A DNA stretch of 64,000 nt, taken from the NCBI GenBank assembly GCA_034509425.1, contig JAVTVJ010000117.1, positions 2,046,001 through 2,110,000 of the forward strand, read 5' to 3'. Positions within the stretch are counted from its first letter, which is position 1, and the number at the start of each line of letters is the position of its first letter. This document shows, one piece after another, positions 41,146-53,618 of this stretch. The notes beneath the pieces are model-generated. The model saw only the letters and a list, made by a program, of their open reading frames with translations. It made no database searches and was not told where the DNA came from. This DNA comes from Eopsaltria australis. Its lineage: Eukaryota > Chordata > Aves > Passeriformes > Petroicidae. Both the position numbers and the translations under genes were made by a program.

Positions 41146-43249
41146 TAATAAACCAAGGTGCTGCTTCTGCTGCTTCTGTTGCTCATTATGCTCAGCCTTT
41201 GGCAGCCCTGGGTGCAGCTTCAGCCAAAAGCAGAGCTGGGATTGCCTTCACTTCCATCTCATCACGTTTATATTGATTTATCTCCACACACTTTGCCCCA
41301 CATATTGCTGAGCTGGGTTACTTGTCTGATGTGCTTTACCAGTTTATCAGAAAATGAGCACAGCTCTAAAATCCCCTGTTATTTTAGCCAAAACTCCCCA
41401 TGTGGAAATTACCATGCCAAATACCTGCCCTGCCAGGTGCCCTCCTACTCAGTGAGCTTTGAGCTTGAATTCCCCTGGGAAAGGGCAGCGAAGCCAAATG
41501 TCCACCAGACTCAGATCTGAACACTACAGCTAGAAATTCAGTATTTATTTGATTATTGTGATGGAAAGATACTCATTTAGGAGCAGTTTCCTGCCACATT
41601 AACCTCCCTTGGTCAATTAAAATGGTATAGACCACACATTCCCCATGGACAATGGATCCTGCTCACGTGTGGCCTGATGTCCAAGCAGTGACCATCTTCA
41701 AAGAACTCAAGCAAATCAAACAAACCCACAAAAGTCAAATGAGATCAAGAGGATTTTTGCTTCTGCTTCCCGTGGTTCAGAAATAGTTTGAACATAGTAG
41801 TCTAAATTTCAGACAGGGAAATTTTACCTGTGAGCAAAGTGATGCTTGGGAATCTTTCACAGAATATGCAGCTGTGTAAAGCAACTCTGAGGTAAACTCA
41901 AGATTTTTGATGCCTCTTATAAAGCAACTTTTCTTATCCACTTCATATACACAAATCTCTCATATGAGAATGGATTTCTTCACTACATTTGGAGGAAGTG
42001 AGGGAAAAGAAACTATAAATACTACAAGTTATGAGCAGTCGGCTCATGGTGTCTGAGACAGACACCTTGGTTTTAAAAATTGACTTCCCCGAGCACCCTT
42101 TGTTGTCATGGCAAGCACAAAGCCTCCAGCTGTGACAATTTAAAACAAAACCCCCAAATATAACCTTTTCATTCAAAGTTTACACTGAAGGTACCATTTG
42201 AAGTCTGCTACTAAACTTCTTCAGAAGTTTCATGATTTTTAAGAGAAAGTATTCTTCTTAAAATGAGGAATACCCTAACATGACTAAGGAGTGATGTAAC
42301 TTCTCATTTAAGTATTTCATTAATATCTACTTGAAATAATGCTTTGGAAATGTCTTGCTTTAAAAATATGGCAATTTTAGACTAACATTTATAATGCTTC
42401 ATAAACTGAGAAGGGATTATTTCAAGTAAAACATTCATTTGGTATTATTTAGAAGCTTTGGCAATGTTTTAGAATATTTAAATATTGAAGGTTGGTTTTT
42501 TCAGCATTTATGCTTAACATAGAAATTTACAAAGTCTTTGCATTCACCTAAATCTAAATTTCATGAACTAAGAAAAAATTTTAATCAATATTCTGTTATT
42601 CTCTGTTTATTTGTAATATTTCTTTACATATAATAAAAGTCTAGAAGACGATGGTTATCTAAACATCTGCAAGACAAATTTTCCTTAGGGAAAAAATGGG
42701 AAACTGCAAGGTAAAATGCAAAGATATTGAAATAGAAAACAGTGCTTCGCCATCTCTTTTATAAAAATTACATATACTTTTCACTCATTGACTAGATTTT
42801 TCTGACTATAAAAAACACAGGCATATCTAGATTTAGGCATCTATTTTAAACTGAATCCCTGTTTAGAAATCCAATTTATTCTCTACCGTTAAAGAGGGGC
42901 AAAATTATCATAGTTTCACTTCCAGCTTATGAAATAGTTGAAATTCATTTTTATATAGATCACTAGCATGATGTTTCTTAAAACCATGCTGTGCCATCAG
43001 GCTCCCAGTTCCTGCAAAGGTGACAGAATCCCTCAAAAATACACAGAGGGCACAGATATTAACACACACAGAGGTTTTGGGCCAATTTGACAGTTAAAAC
43101 AAAACACATTTCTTTGTTCTTTTCCATCTACAAAGAGCAATTCAACACAGAAATTTCAGAGTCAGATTATCCCAAAATGACAGGCTACTACTACCAGAAG
43201 AATTGTACCCCAAAGTTGGGTAGTTGTTTTATAAACCTCCCCATCCACA
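41146..43249. other. Single-copy non-coding DNA, no gene seen
   Basis: An imperfect ctgctt/ctg run at about 41160-41190 gives a leucine-rich open frame (41158-41520) that begins with GTG and has no recognisable domain beyond a hydrophobic start. The remainder, especially 42200-42980, is AT-rich and unremarkable. Confidence 0.6.
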
Positions 43250-43800
43250 GCTGAGAAGTCGCCGCGGTTCTGACGCACTAATTTGCCCTGAGTTACTCAA
43301 TTAAACCGTTATAAATGGATTAGAGGGTTAATATTAAACCTGAAAGAACATTACTATTAAAATTAGGTTTATACATCCTATGCTAAGCAAATAATGCTGT
43401 AAATACATGAGGCAAAGATTACACGATCTGCTTTGTTCTCGACGTAAGCCTTTTACACAAAAGATTTCCTTTCATTACTTGCTATTCTCCATTTCTCTTC
43501 TTCCACATAACTACAAAAGAGATGCCATCAAGCAAGTAAATCGAGGAATAAAGCTGCAGAGATTTCTTTACTCCCAGTTATTCCCATTGAGCCTCCCTCA
43601 GGGATATACAAATTGGAAATTGCTAAATTGTCATCTAATAGGCAGAAACAACGTAGGCGAGACCAATTAAGTAAAAGGCAGAAAGTTGTATTACACATGT
43701 AATTAAATTAAATTCTTTGACTAGACTACATTAGAATCATTCCCAAAAAGGACAAAACTCGACTTTAATCAGCACATGACACATTGTAGGACATGTCACT
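43250..43800. promoter_or_regulatory. Best candidate conserved non-coding element in the window
   Basis: Four CpGs fall within 16 bp (43260-43275), and further CpGs follow near 43317, 43422, 43440-43445, 43543, 43650 and 43760. This is unusual for the window. The stretch carries many homeodomain-like cores (caattaaac, ggttaatatt, caattaag, gtaattaaat) and is neither repetitive nor open in a convincing frame. Retained CpGs with dense TAAT/ATTA cores in AT-rich DNA are typical of conserved developmental enhancers. The call rests on texture only; no alignment was available. Confidence 0.35.
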
Positions 43801-46800
43801 AAAATAGTGCATTAGGAGTTTGGATATTACTAAAAAGAGCACTTTTCTTAATTGTAAATCAAGTTACTTCCAGGTGGTAGGAAATTGGCTAAACAGCAGC
43901 ATTCCCCCCTAAATATACAAGACTCTAATGATGCATAATTGAGTACAAAGTCATAAAACAGTGGTTTTCTTCTCTTCTTTTTTGCTGTAATATCCTTCAG
44001 CTGGGTACCTACATACATTTTTCAGTGGGATATTTCTTACAGAGATCCCCAGAACACAGGAAACCACCAGATCAAATCATCACCTCAACTGCCAAACGTG
44101 AGTGACAATAACTCAGGATAATTTGGCTTGCAATCACATCATCAAAAGGTGAGTGGGGGAGAAAAAATTGCAGTGCAAACAATTCTGATGTACAGGGTTT
44201 GGGTTCTTCATCTCTTGCCATTCTCAGTACTGAGGTCAAAACCTGCTCGTTGCAAGCACCAGCTCAGCCCTCTCCCCCTAGGGCTGGAGCCCAGGCTGGG
44301 ATGAGAATTAATTCCAAAATGCAGATACAAAGGACTCTCCTGGATTACAGCAGCCAGAGAAGGAGGAGAAGTGACATTTCCTTCTGCCTGTGGTGCTTTT
44401 CCACGCTTTTCCTTTCTGGAAATTGGCTGAACCAGGCAAAAAGCCACCAGCAGCCCATTTTGAGAACAGCACTATTAACTTAAACCGTTAATTGTTCATC
44501 TAGGTGATAATCAGAACATCAGAAATGGATTGACAGCTCTAAGCACAAACTGCCTTTTGGAATTGACTCAATCCTGCCATTGTCCAGCAACCAAGGGGGG
44601 GAAACGTTCACAAACCTTGGACAACCTCAGTACACTAAGCCAAATTGGGATTTTCCTCCTAGTAATTCCCAATAACTCACTTTTTATCTATCTCTTTTTA
44701 TTTTATGTTTCTTAGATAATACCATTTCAGTGGCAAAACTGATACTTTCTGTCTCAGTAAAGTTCCTATCCTACAGGAACACACTTACCTGGCTGAGAAA
44801 CCCTGGTTAAATCACTACCATTATTTCAATACTGGAAAAATCAGCTTATTGTTTATATCATACACAGACTCAAATTAAAATGGAGAGCTGGAAAGGAAAT
44901 AAAGTGATTTGCTTTCTTGACTGAATAGCATGGAAATGCAGAAAATGAAAAAAACACATGGCTTAAATTGCCTTAGGAAAAAAATTAACCCGTTTATATG
45001 AAAAGAACAAACGGCTTTTAAAAATAATAGATACTTTAAAATGCTAATTATTTGTGTAAACCAGTTCCTGTGCACAAGGGATCAAAGATAAGTGAGTTAG
45101 TGTAGCTGACAGCAGCAGTGAGAAAAGCAAGAGGCCATGAGAAAGACAAAAGCCAGGGCTTGTTTTGGTGAGCCTGTTCTGAGGACAAGTAGTACAGACA
45201 TAACCCACTGTCTAATGTCACCATGTGCCTGCAAATATCACTGTACAGGAGCCCAGCCTGCACAGCCTCTCAGATAATGCCAGATAAATGGCAAGAAGCT
45301 CTCTTTCAAAATTACAGATGGATGGTTCTTCCCAGAAAGGGAGACATAAAGTCAAAATACAAGAGAGAGCACAACAAAGAAGCTGCTCTGAGCTCACATG
45401 GAATGGCCCCAGAAACATACAATGAGCACTGACATGAAAATATTCCTCATGTAAATTCAAATTCCATCATTAAAGCCTGCATACATGTATTTCTTGCCTC
45501 CTGTCACCGTGTAATCAGCACTCACTAATCACCCCATAGCTTACTCTCATAAAATTCTCTATTTCATATTGGAGATCATGACTGAATAATCTAAAGCCCC
45601 ACCCCTCTTAAGTCCTTGTGATTGAGAAGGAAAATAAGTGGCAGCTTGAAATAAGCTGCTAGAGATGCTCATATGAGGAGATGCTTTCCATCAATATATC
45701 AAGGGGCAAAAAGGAAATATTGGTGAAGTGTGATACAGATTTATTGTCCCTGACATTGTTGGGCTTGGCAGAGTTGCTGCAGGATGAGATGGGGTAAAGG
45801 CTGCTCATGACTAACACAAACTACAATAATAAGAAGCAGGTTAGAGCATTATTTACAGAAGACAGCACAGCTCAGTATTTTATGCATTATTATTATTATT
45901 GATATCTTAAAAAAACATCTCAATGACTTACCACAAATTTCCCTTTCCAAGTTTACTACTTAATGAGTCTAGACTCAAATGAAAAATAGGACTTCACTCA
46001 CAACTTCCATCATGATGCCTATGCTCCTCTACCTTAAAATTAATGGTTTTGAATTTCTTAACGTTCACCTTCCATTTCATTCTACATACATACTGTGCTT
46101 TTCCCTCCAGTGGATAATAAATAATATACAATACAGAGCGTAATGCCTAGGAATAAATCTAAACTGAATTCAGGGGGGAAAATGAAACAGAGTTGTTACA
46201 TTCATGTCAGGATCCAAAACAGCAAGGTCTGATCAAGCAGCTAAAAAGACAAGGCTTGTAACAATAATGGAAATCAAATATGTAGGAAGAGAAAAAAAAA
46301 AAAAAATCCCTAAAGATTTGCAAGTGCATGGACTTAAAAATGGTGAAATATTTACTAAGTCTACCAGTGTCACTGCTTTCTTTTACTCACATTTCCTCCA
46401 AAGGTTGGTAGACTTCATAATGCAGTTTCTTCTCTAAGGGTGAATACTTCGATTGTTTCATGATTTTTATTGTCATAAGCCTTTCTACAACAATAAATTA
46501 CCCTTTCTTTGGATAGTTTTAGGAAAGTTTTAGGTTTTATGATGTGAAGGTACAAGAACATTTGGTGTTTTGATTTCCCTTTTTATTACAGTTAAGAAAT
46601 CATCTATTCTCAATCTCAGTTCTAGTACTAATTAGAAAGGGTTTTTTGCAGCCCAAAAGCTTTTTCAAAATATCAACAAATCTTTAGTCAACATCTTTGC
46701 CCTGCCCATAAATGCTCATCATTTAAACTGAGTTAACTTGAGGCATAATAACACATTGTTTAATATGCACTTATACTCTAAAAAACTATCCTACAGTTTA

Positions 46801-47199
46801 TTGGGTCACTGACTCCAAATCAAATTACTTTTGTTTATCATTTAATTCCTTCCTTCCAGTCTTCTAATCCCCACACTCAGATTATTAATAGTTTTTTTTC
46901 TATTCATCACTATCAATAAAAAACTTTTTCAAAGTCACTGTTATTCTCCAAAGAGAAGGAAATGCAAAGAAAGGAGAAAATCTGGCCAAGGAACTAAAAT
47001 TCAGTTAAAATTTCTGTAGGTAATACATGGCCCAGGCTACAGTGACTCTCCATATCACACTCTTATTCTCAGAGGTAATCAGTTTTTAATAGTTATAAAT
47101 ATGGAAAAGGGAATTTATTTACCAAAAATTGGAAGTTCTTTTAAGAAGCCCATGTCCACCTCAGTGTTTATGTTCTGCTTGTACTCACCTCTGGATTAA
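43801..47199. other. Single-copy AT-rich non-coding DNA, no gene seen
   Basis: No transposon or exon recognised. Small items are a 7-bp-arm hairpin at 45641-45659, an (ATT)n patch at 45886-45900 and an A15 run at 46292-46306. 44240-44420 is GC-richer with short open frames on both strands. Confidence 0.6.
46292..46306. repeat. A15 homopolymer
   Basis: Fifteen A in a row. The flanks show no gene-like sequence that would mark a processed retrocopy. Confidence 0.85.
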
Positions 47200-49477
47200 G
47201 GCACCTTTTTAGCCTCAGCCCTATAACCTCACTCAACAGCTCACTCAGGCTTTGACCCATCCACATGCTGCTAGAAAATGACCCAAAAAAGGACACTGTA
47301 ATTCCCTGGCCCCCTTCAGCTTCCCTCAATGTTCAAACTGAATTCAATATTAATAAAATGAGACTGATAAAGGAAAAAAAATCACCTGACTTTTTAAATT
47401 GCAGGTCTTAGAGAGTTTGTCATCAACTCCATCAAGCTGGGTGTTAAATCATTCTCTGGCCTCTCCACCACCATTAAGAGAGGAGCTTCATCTTTTCCTG
47501 CTGTCAGTGCCTGTCTGGCTGATTTGGGGTAAATTCGCCACTCAGTTAAGTGCAGAGAGGCTCCCAGACCATGCATTTCCCTCCTGAACTTCAGAGTATT
47601 TTCAGAAATCAAAAGATCAAGCAGCTGCTGGAAACTCACTTATGATAATATGAATATAATTACTGCAGCTCCAATGAGTCTTTCCTCAGGTATTTTCAAT
47701 AAGAGCTGGAAGTGAGGGAAAGCATCCAGCATTAATCACAGCCAGTGAATCAGGAACACAAAGCAGTGAACTGGACACAGTAAAGCTGGGCCAGTAAATC
47801 ACCCAGAGCAGGATCCCAGCTTTGGTTGGCATCCCACACACATGAAATCCCAGGTGTGTTCAGTGCTGAAAATTCAGCACAGGACATTATTTTGGATGTT
47901 ACCTCTTTTGTTTGGAACCCAGAAATGACTCAAGCACATCAAGATGCTTTGGGCTTCACACTGTGAGCACCCAGTAGGACCTGGGACATGATGGAGCCCA
48001 GAGCTCCAAAGCACTTCCATGGAATAGATCCTGTCTCCTAACCAGGGAAAAACCTTCACAGGGTAAGGACTGAAGATGAAAGGCTTCTTTTTGCAGATGC
48101 TGGCCATGACTCATCATCAAACAAAAAGCATGGCTCAAATTACCTCCAGTAAGTGAAACAGCTGCACAATCATCTCTTAGAAATCTTTGTAGCTGTTTGA
48201 AGTAGTGACAGAAAAAACCCTTCACTTAACCTGAAGTGCCCATATCCAGTGGTGCAGAGACCTTCATATGCAGCTTTAGAGTTACAGAGAATCCAGCTAC
48301 AGATCCTGGTACAGACAGAGCTCCTGACCTTTGAAAAACTGATTCTAGTTACACAAAAACATGCAAAATATGAACAGCACACCACCACCACCCCCCAGAA
48401 GACGGATAGATATGAATCAGTTTTCCCCATGAAGTGATATAATTCTACTTCAAGCCCAATCTCAATACTTAACTTGAACCACAAGTTTCTGGAATTCAGA
48501 ATAAGTCTCTGTACTTTTTTTCATTTTTGTTGCCACAAAACAGCTACTGTACAACTCTGTTCTTCCCAAGTGAAAGGAAACCTTATGAGGAAGACAGTGA
48601 GTAGTGTTTCCAAGCAGCTTTCATAAGCCTTTTCCTGAGAAGGATGGGGGAGAAACTGGAGGGCAAAGCAGTTGTTCTCATCAGCAAAGTCCACCTGTGC
48701 TGTCTACACTGGTGTTGAAATGCCCATTAACCTGAGGGAAGGTGACAAAGAAGAGGGTTCCTGGAAGATCTGGGATGCCACCATGATGCCCATTCCTGCT
48801 GTCCATCAACAACCGCCCCCAAGGCAGAGAAGGGAGGCTGACAATCTCTCATGAAGCTGCAGATCATTGCTGGAGCTCCCTCACAGGCTCAGGGAAGCGA
48901 TGGCAGCTTTTGCAAAGCCAGGTCAAACCTCATAGACCTCATCAGGCACAAGGAACTGCATCTCCCTGCTCTCCAGCTCCTCTAACAATGCAATTTCTTG
49001 TTGGCAGAGTGCTTTGTCTCTTTCTGGCTTCTGAGAAAACAGGATTTAAGCTGCAGGACATGGCCACTGCACCCACCTGTGACACAGCAGTGACACAGAT
49101 CTGCCTTAACTCAGCACATCAGCTGTAACACCAGGCATGTTGGGAATAACGCTGTGGATGGGGAGAATTCCAGGCATCTCGAGGATGCAGAGAGATGATA
49201 CACTTCTATTAATGTAATTGTGTTACCAAGAAAAGGCTTGCAAGGCGCTCTTGGGAAGTTCTGTGGAAGCTTCATGGAAAGACTGAGACTGAGATTTCCC
49301 TGGAATTACTGAAGAACAGTGCCTTGGGAGAGGCTGCAGTCGGGCATTGATGGCAGAAATCCCAGAAATGCTTCTCACCAAAGCTGAGGAGCACAATTTT
49401 CCTCCTTGGCTGGGGCTGCTAAATGCAGCTTGACTCAGGTCTGCTCCACCTTTCCTTTTGAACAATGAGACCTTCCT
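47200..49477. other. GC-richer single-copy stretch, no gene seen
   Basis: Between about 47.2 and 49.5 kb the sequence is less AT-rich than its flanks, with many short open frames on both strands (the longest is about 104 codons, minus strand, 48170-48484). None has a domain I recognise or a consistent exon structure. It could contain undetected old repeats. Confidence 0.5.
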
Positions 49478-52084
49478 TCAGACTGGGTGTTCTGAAACTT
49501 TTGTTGTTTTCATTTGAATAGAGGAAACCAAGGAAAGATCAAACATCAAAAATAGAGTGAGACCATCAAAGCCCAACAGCTTCAAAGTCGACACCCACAA
49601 ATTCAAACCTCTGTACTTCTTTTTGTGAAAGTTCTCAGAACACAAGCAAAGCAATATTCTAGATGAGACGGCAAGGAAAATAAATGCAGCTGCAATTATG
49701 CTAAGAATGACACAGGTAAATGAATCTCCTCCAGCAGATGCCCCCATATTTTAATGGCATTAATTAATTGAGAAGTTAAACTGTTCAGGGACAAGCAGAA
49801 GGAAACAAATGTCCCTGTTAGAAAGCATACATGGGGCAATCACTGAAAGAGGAAAGAAAAAACCATCTATATTTATTTTAACGAGACAAAAATGCGTCAA
49901 AAGCCAACTACACAAAGAGAACTGACGTGGTTACTGTAAAGCATTGTTTCCACAGCCAGTTTTCATTAACAGAAAAATACCTGCAGATTCCAGACTTTGA
50001 TCAAATAACGTGTGCAGAAGAAGCAAGGCATTTTATGAGATTCCCAGACAAGCCTCTCTCAATCCCATCAGGGAAAAAAAAAAAACAGAATGACAAAATG
50101 CAAGTCATTGCTGGTGAAACTGCCCCTCTACCAATACCTTACACATGAGTTTTTCTCTGGGCAGTTTCAATTGTGAATTTATTGAAAATTTAATGATTAA
50201 TGTGCAGGTAGTTGGGGTATCTATTTTTTTCTTCTGATTTAAATTGCTGATCCAAACTTCAGGCTATTTTAGATAAAGCTGGGGCTTCAGTTTTATCCTG
50301 AAAATGCACCAGTTTTTAAAAAAAACCCTACAAATCTGGCATAAAGATGATACACAGTACAAACTACACCTGTTAGGGTTTTTTTAAGGCAGAAAACCAC
50401 ACAACCAGACCAAAGCACCCAGAAACTGCTTCCCAGCAAACAAACAGTTGCATTGAATCATTAAGCCAGCACAAGGCTTAAAAGGATAAATCTCAGCTTT
50501 TAAGTGCAAAACAGAATTCAATTTTAACAACTGAGCCATGACCACCGCCTCTTTAACAATGCTATAAAAAGCCACTTGGCTTTTCAAATTTAAAGAAGTC
50601 AGTGTCACATAAATAGGCTCACAAAAGATCTAAAAATAACTTTAAGCTGCCCACCCTCAAGGTCAGAAGGAGCAGATACAAAGAAATAAAGCTCTACAGA
50701 GAGCTTCTAACAGGAAAATACGACTGACAAAAGTGAAGGTGTGGCCACTGGTCCACAGCCATTCGTTCAGTGTCAACTTCTGCTGAGTTCTACCCATGCA
50801 GTTCTCATCAGTGAATCACTTTGCTGGGGCTGAGAGAAAACTTAGTCAAACTTATTAACTGAAAACAAATTTTGGTGCATGTCCTTTCCACTCTTTACTA
50901 ATGATGCACCGAAGGAGAATAAAGATGGATATATCTGAGGTGTATTAAGGCAGAACTCAGCAACTTTCAGCATTTCAGTGTAGTACAGAATGGCTCATTC
51001 CCACAAACAATGCTGATCCTGCCACACCAGGAACACCTCCATGTGGATCTGCCAATGGATTCCTCTCCAGTTCCTGGTGGAAACCAGATCAGTCTCATCA
51101 CAGCCCAACCATTCCTTTAACACACTACACTTCTCAGAGTAGAAAAATAGAGTGGAAATAGTGGCAGTGATGGGGGCTCAGACTGCCTTGGAAAGTTCCT
51201 TTTTTTGGCTGTGGCAGGTCCACACTTGGCAGAATGTCCTGTCACAAGGGAGAGAGCTGCTCTTTGCAGACCTTGAAAAACAATCTCACAAGACCATCAC
51301 TACACGTGCTCTGAACACCAGCAAAGTGATTCCCTGATACAACAATTTAGGGATTTCAATGACTCTGCATTGAGCTGAGTTTATGTGGCTTGCAGAAGAT
51401 GAAGGACTGAGCCAACCCTCCTGCGATTTGAAATTCTGATTTAAGGAAACTAAATATTTCAAATCTGATGTTTCAAGAATGCTCCCATCCTCTGCAGCTA
51501 AACTTTTTTTTTTTAATTATTATTATTATTTTTAAGCTTTAATGTTTTCCTTAAGAATGGGCACAGAGACTTTTCAATTACTGAAGTAAGAAGTCATGGG
51601 CTGAAACAAAGCTGTAAGAAATACTGCAGCCTGTCAAAGGTGATAAGTGCCTCTGATTATCCTTGACTGCATTCCCTGGGCTCAGCATTTCATTAAATAG
51701 CAATGCTCTCTGTTAAAAATAGATTTACCACCATATCCTGAGGGTCTTTCATATTTTTAGTTAAAGCTATGTACAAAAATACCACTTTCCTCTCTAATTG
51801 CATTTGATTTTTCAGTTTCAGTGTTACTGGTAAGATTTGTTAATTTTGGGTAATGTGACCTGAAACAAGTCATGAACACTAAAATAGGTTTTAAACTCAT
51901 TTTCACAATTCTTCCTTCAACTAGATAAATTAATAACTTCCTTGCTGAAACTACAAAATGCCTCAAAAATTAGGTATTAAATTAAATTAGGTGAATTTGG
52001 CTGTTATATCCTTGAAGGAGAGCAATACAGTCAACTATGGATCTATGCCAAAATAAATTATTTGAAAGGTGAAGAAACAAAGTA
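49478..52084. other. AT-rich non-coding DNA; one hydrophobic minus-strand frame
   Basis: A minus-strand open frame (49478-49747, 89 codons) encodes a hydrophobic stretch at about residues 12-36 that could span a membrane. No family is recognised and I do not call a gene. A T-run plus (ATT)n patch lies at 51504-51534. Nothing else noted. Confidence 0.5.
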
Positions 52085-52259
52085 GAAAGGGTGGTCAGGC
52101 ACTGGAACAGGCACGGCCAGGGAAGTGGTGGAATCACCAAACCTGAAGTGATCAAAAGACAGGTAGATGGTGCTTAAGGACCAGGTTCAGTGGTTTAACA
52201 TTTGGACTCAGTGATCTTAGAGGTCTTTTCCAACCTTAATGATTCTGTAATTCTATGAA
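52085..52259 (+). mobile_element. CR1 LINE, 3' end fragment (CTTAATGATTCT-tail subtype)
   Basis: 'agggtggtcaggcactggaa', 'caggcacggccagggaagtg', 'gtggaatcaccaaacctgaa', 'ggtagatggtgcttaagg', 'ttggactcagtgatcttaga', 'ggtcttttccaacctta' and the tail 'atgattctgtaattctatga' are a clear CR1 3' UTR. It is the same subtype as the 30.8-kb copy. The 'ataaat' stretches on both sides do not form a target-site duplication I can confirm. Confidence 0.95.
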
Positions 52260-52869
52260 TGAATAAAGTTTTCTCACCGTGTATTAACTAAATTCTTCTG
52301 GCACATACCATGTTTGAAAGTGTTTGCAGCACATGTTTAATAATGCCTGACCAAAAGCTGTGGTTTTTTGTTTGGTTGGTTTTTTTACTGAATATGACCA
52401 TGTAGTAAAAATATCATATATTTACACAGGTGGAAATTTTAATGAAACATTGAAAAGAGCAAGTTTATTTTCAAATAAATATTTTTGTTGATGCAATGGG
52501 CAAAAATGGTTCTGCTCTATAGAAGAGTTATCTAATTGGGGACAATAACAGGAAAGCTGAATTGATTTCACTGTTAACTGAAACTCAGAAAACAACATTT
52601 TCTACAAGATGTCAAATATCAATTTCCATCCTTCACTGGCAGAGGAATCACCATACACCAGTCAGAACAGAAAAAAAAATTGAAACAAATACTGGATCTG
52701 AGGAGAAAACATAAGTTGCAGAATTTCATAGATAAGCTTTAGAGTGTGACACAAATTCAGAATAATTACTTCTAGGAAAAACACAGAATTATCTCATGCT
52801 TCCACAAGTCAAGATGTTCTTCTAAATGAAAAACCTATCTCAAATACCAGTAACTTTTTAATAATTTTG
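52260..52869. other. AT-rich spacer between CR1 copies
   Basis: Single-copy AT-rich sequence with a T/G-rich patch near 52360-52387. Nothing else recognised. Confidence 0.6.
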
Positions 52870-53101
52870 AAATGGTTTTAAACTAAAAGAGGAGAGATTT
52901 AGATTAGATACTAGGAAGAAATTCTTCATTGAGTGTTGAGGTCCTGGCACAGGTTGCCCAGAGAAGCTGTGGCTGCCCCATCCCTGGAAGTGTCCAAGTT
53001 CAGGCTGGGTGGGGCTTGGAGCAACCTGGGATAGTGGAAGGGGGTGGAACTGGATGATCTTTAAGGTCCCTTCCCACCCAAACCATTCCAGGATTCTGTG
53101 G
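52870..53101 (+). mobile_element. CR1 LINE, 3' end fragment
   Basis: 'aaatggttttaaactaaaag', 'agatttagattagatactag', 'gaagaaattcttcattgagt', 'aggttgcccagagaagctgt', 'ggctgccccatccctggaag', 'ggcttggagcaacctgggat', 'ttaaggtcccttcccaccca' and the tail 'aaccattccaggattctgtg' form a well-preserved 3' region. It is the same subtype as the 1.6-kb copy, but with the tail-proximal part intact. Confidence 0.96.
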
Positions 53102-53301
53102 TCCTTGAAGACTACGGAGAATCAGTAAAAGAGATGAAGATGTGACAAAAAAGGAATGAGTTTTGATTTGGTGTCCCAAACCAACAACTGGTTTTTCGCT
53201 GAAAATAAAGCTAAGGCCACAAGTAAAAGGAAATTACATGGCAAAAATATTCAGTGTTTTGCATTCCCTCGTTAAAGGAAACACAGGTTTGAAATAAAGA
53301 C

Positions 53302-53618
53302 AAGTCCAGCCCAGGGTCATGCAGACGATTGATGGATATGAGTATTTGTCATACAAGGAGAGGCTAAGAGAGCTGGGAGAGAACCCAGAGAAAAGAATGC
53401 TCAGGAGGATCTTATCCATGAATTCCTGATGGGGGCAAGGAGTAAAGAAGCCTGATCCAGGCAGTGGTGCCCAATGCCAGAACGAGAAGCAATGGACACA
53501 AATCAAAATATGGGAAATTACATCTGGACACAGTATAAACCTTTATTATTGAGAGGGTGGTCTGACACTGGAACAGGCTGCTCAGACAGTCTGTGACTGT
53601 GGGTGTGATTCTGTGACC
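53302..53618 (+). mobile_element. CR1 LINE, degraded internal-to-3' fragment
   Basis: 'aagtccagcccagggtcatg', 'acaaggagaggctaagagag', 'gatccaggcagtggtgccca', 'gccagaacgagaagcaatgg', 'ttgagagggtggtctgacac', 'tggaacaggctgctcagaca' and 'gattctgtgaccct' follow the CR1 order from the middle of the 3' region to near the tail. It is more diverged than the two copies just upstream, with likely internal deletions before the end. Confidence 0.9.

Noticed and set aside
41158..41520. 120-codon leucine-rich frame resembling a signal peptide
   Set aside because: It starts with GTG, not ATG. The leucines come from an imperfect ctg/ctt run, the later ATG removes most of the hydrophobic stretch, and no domain follows.
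45641..45659. Hairpin gcagctt / aagctgc as a microRNA precursor
   Set aside because: Arms are only 7 bp, far shorter than a precursor stem, and pairing does not extend outward.
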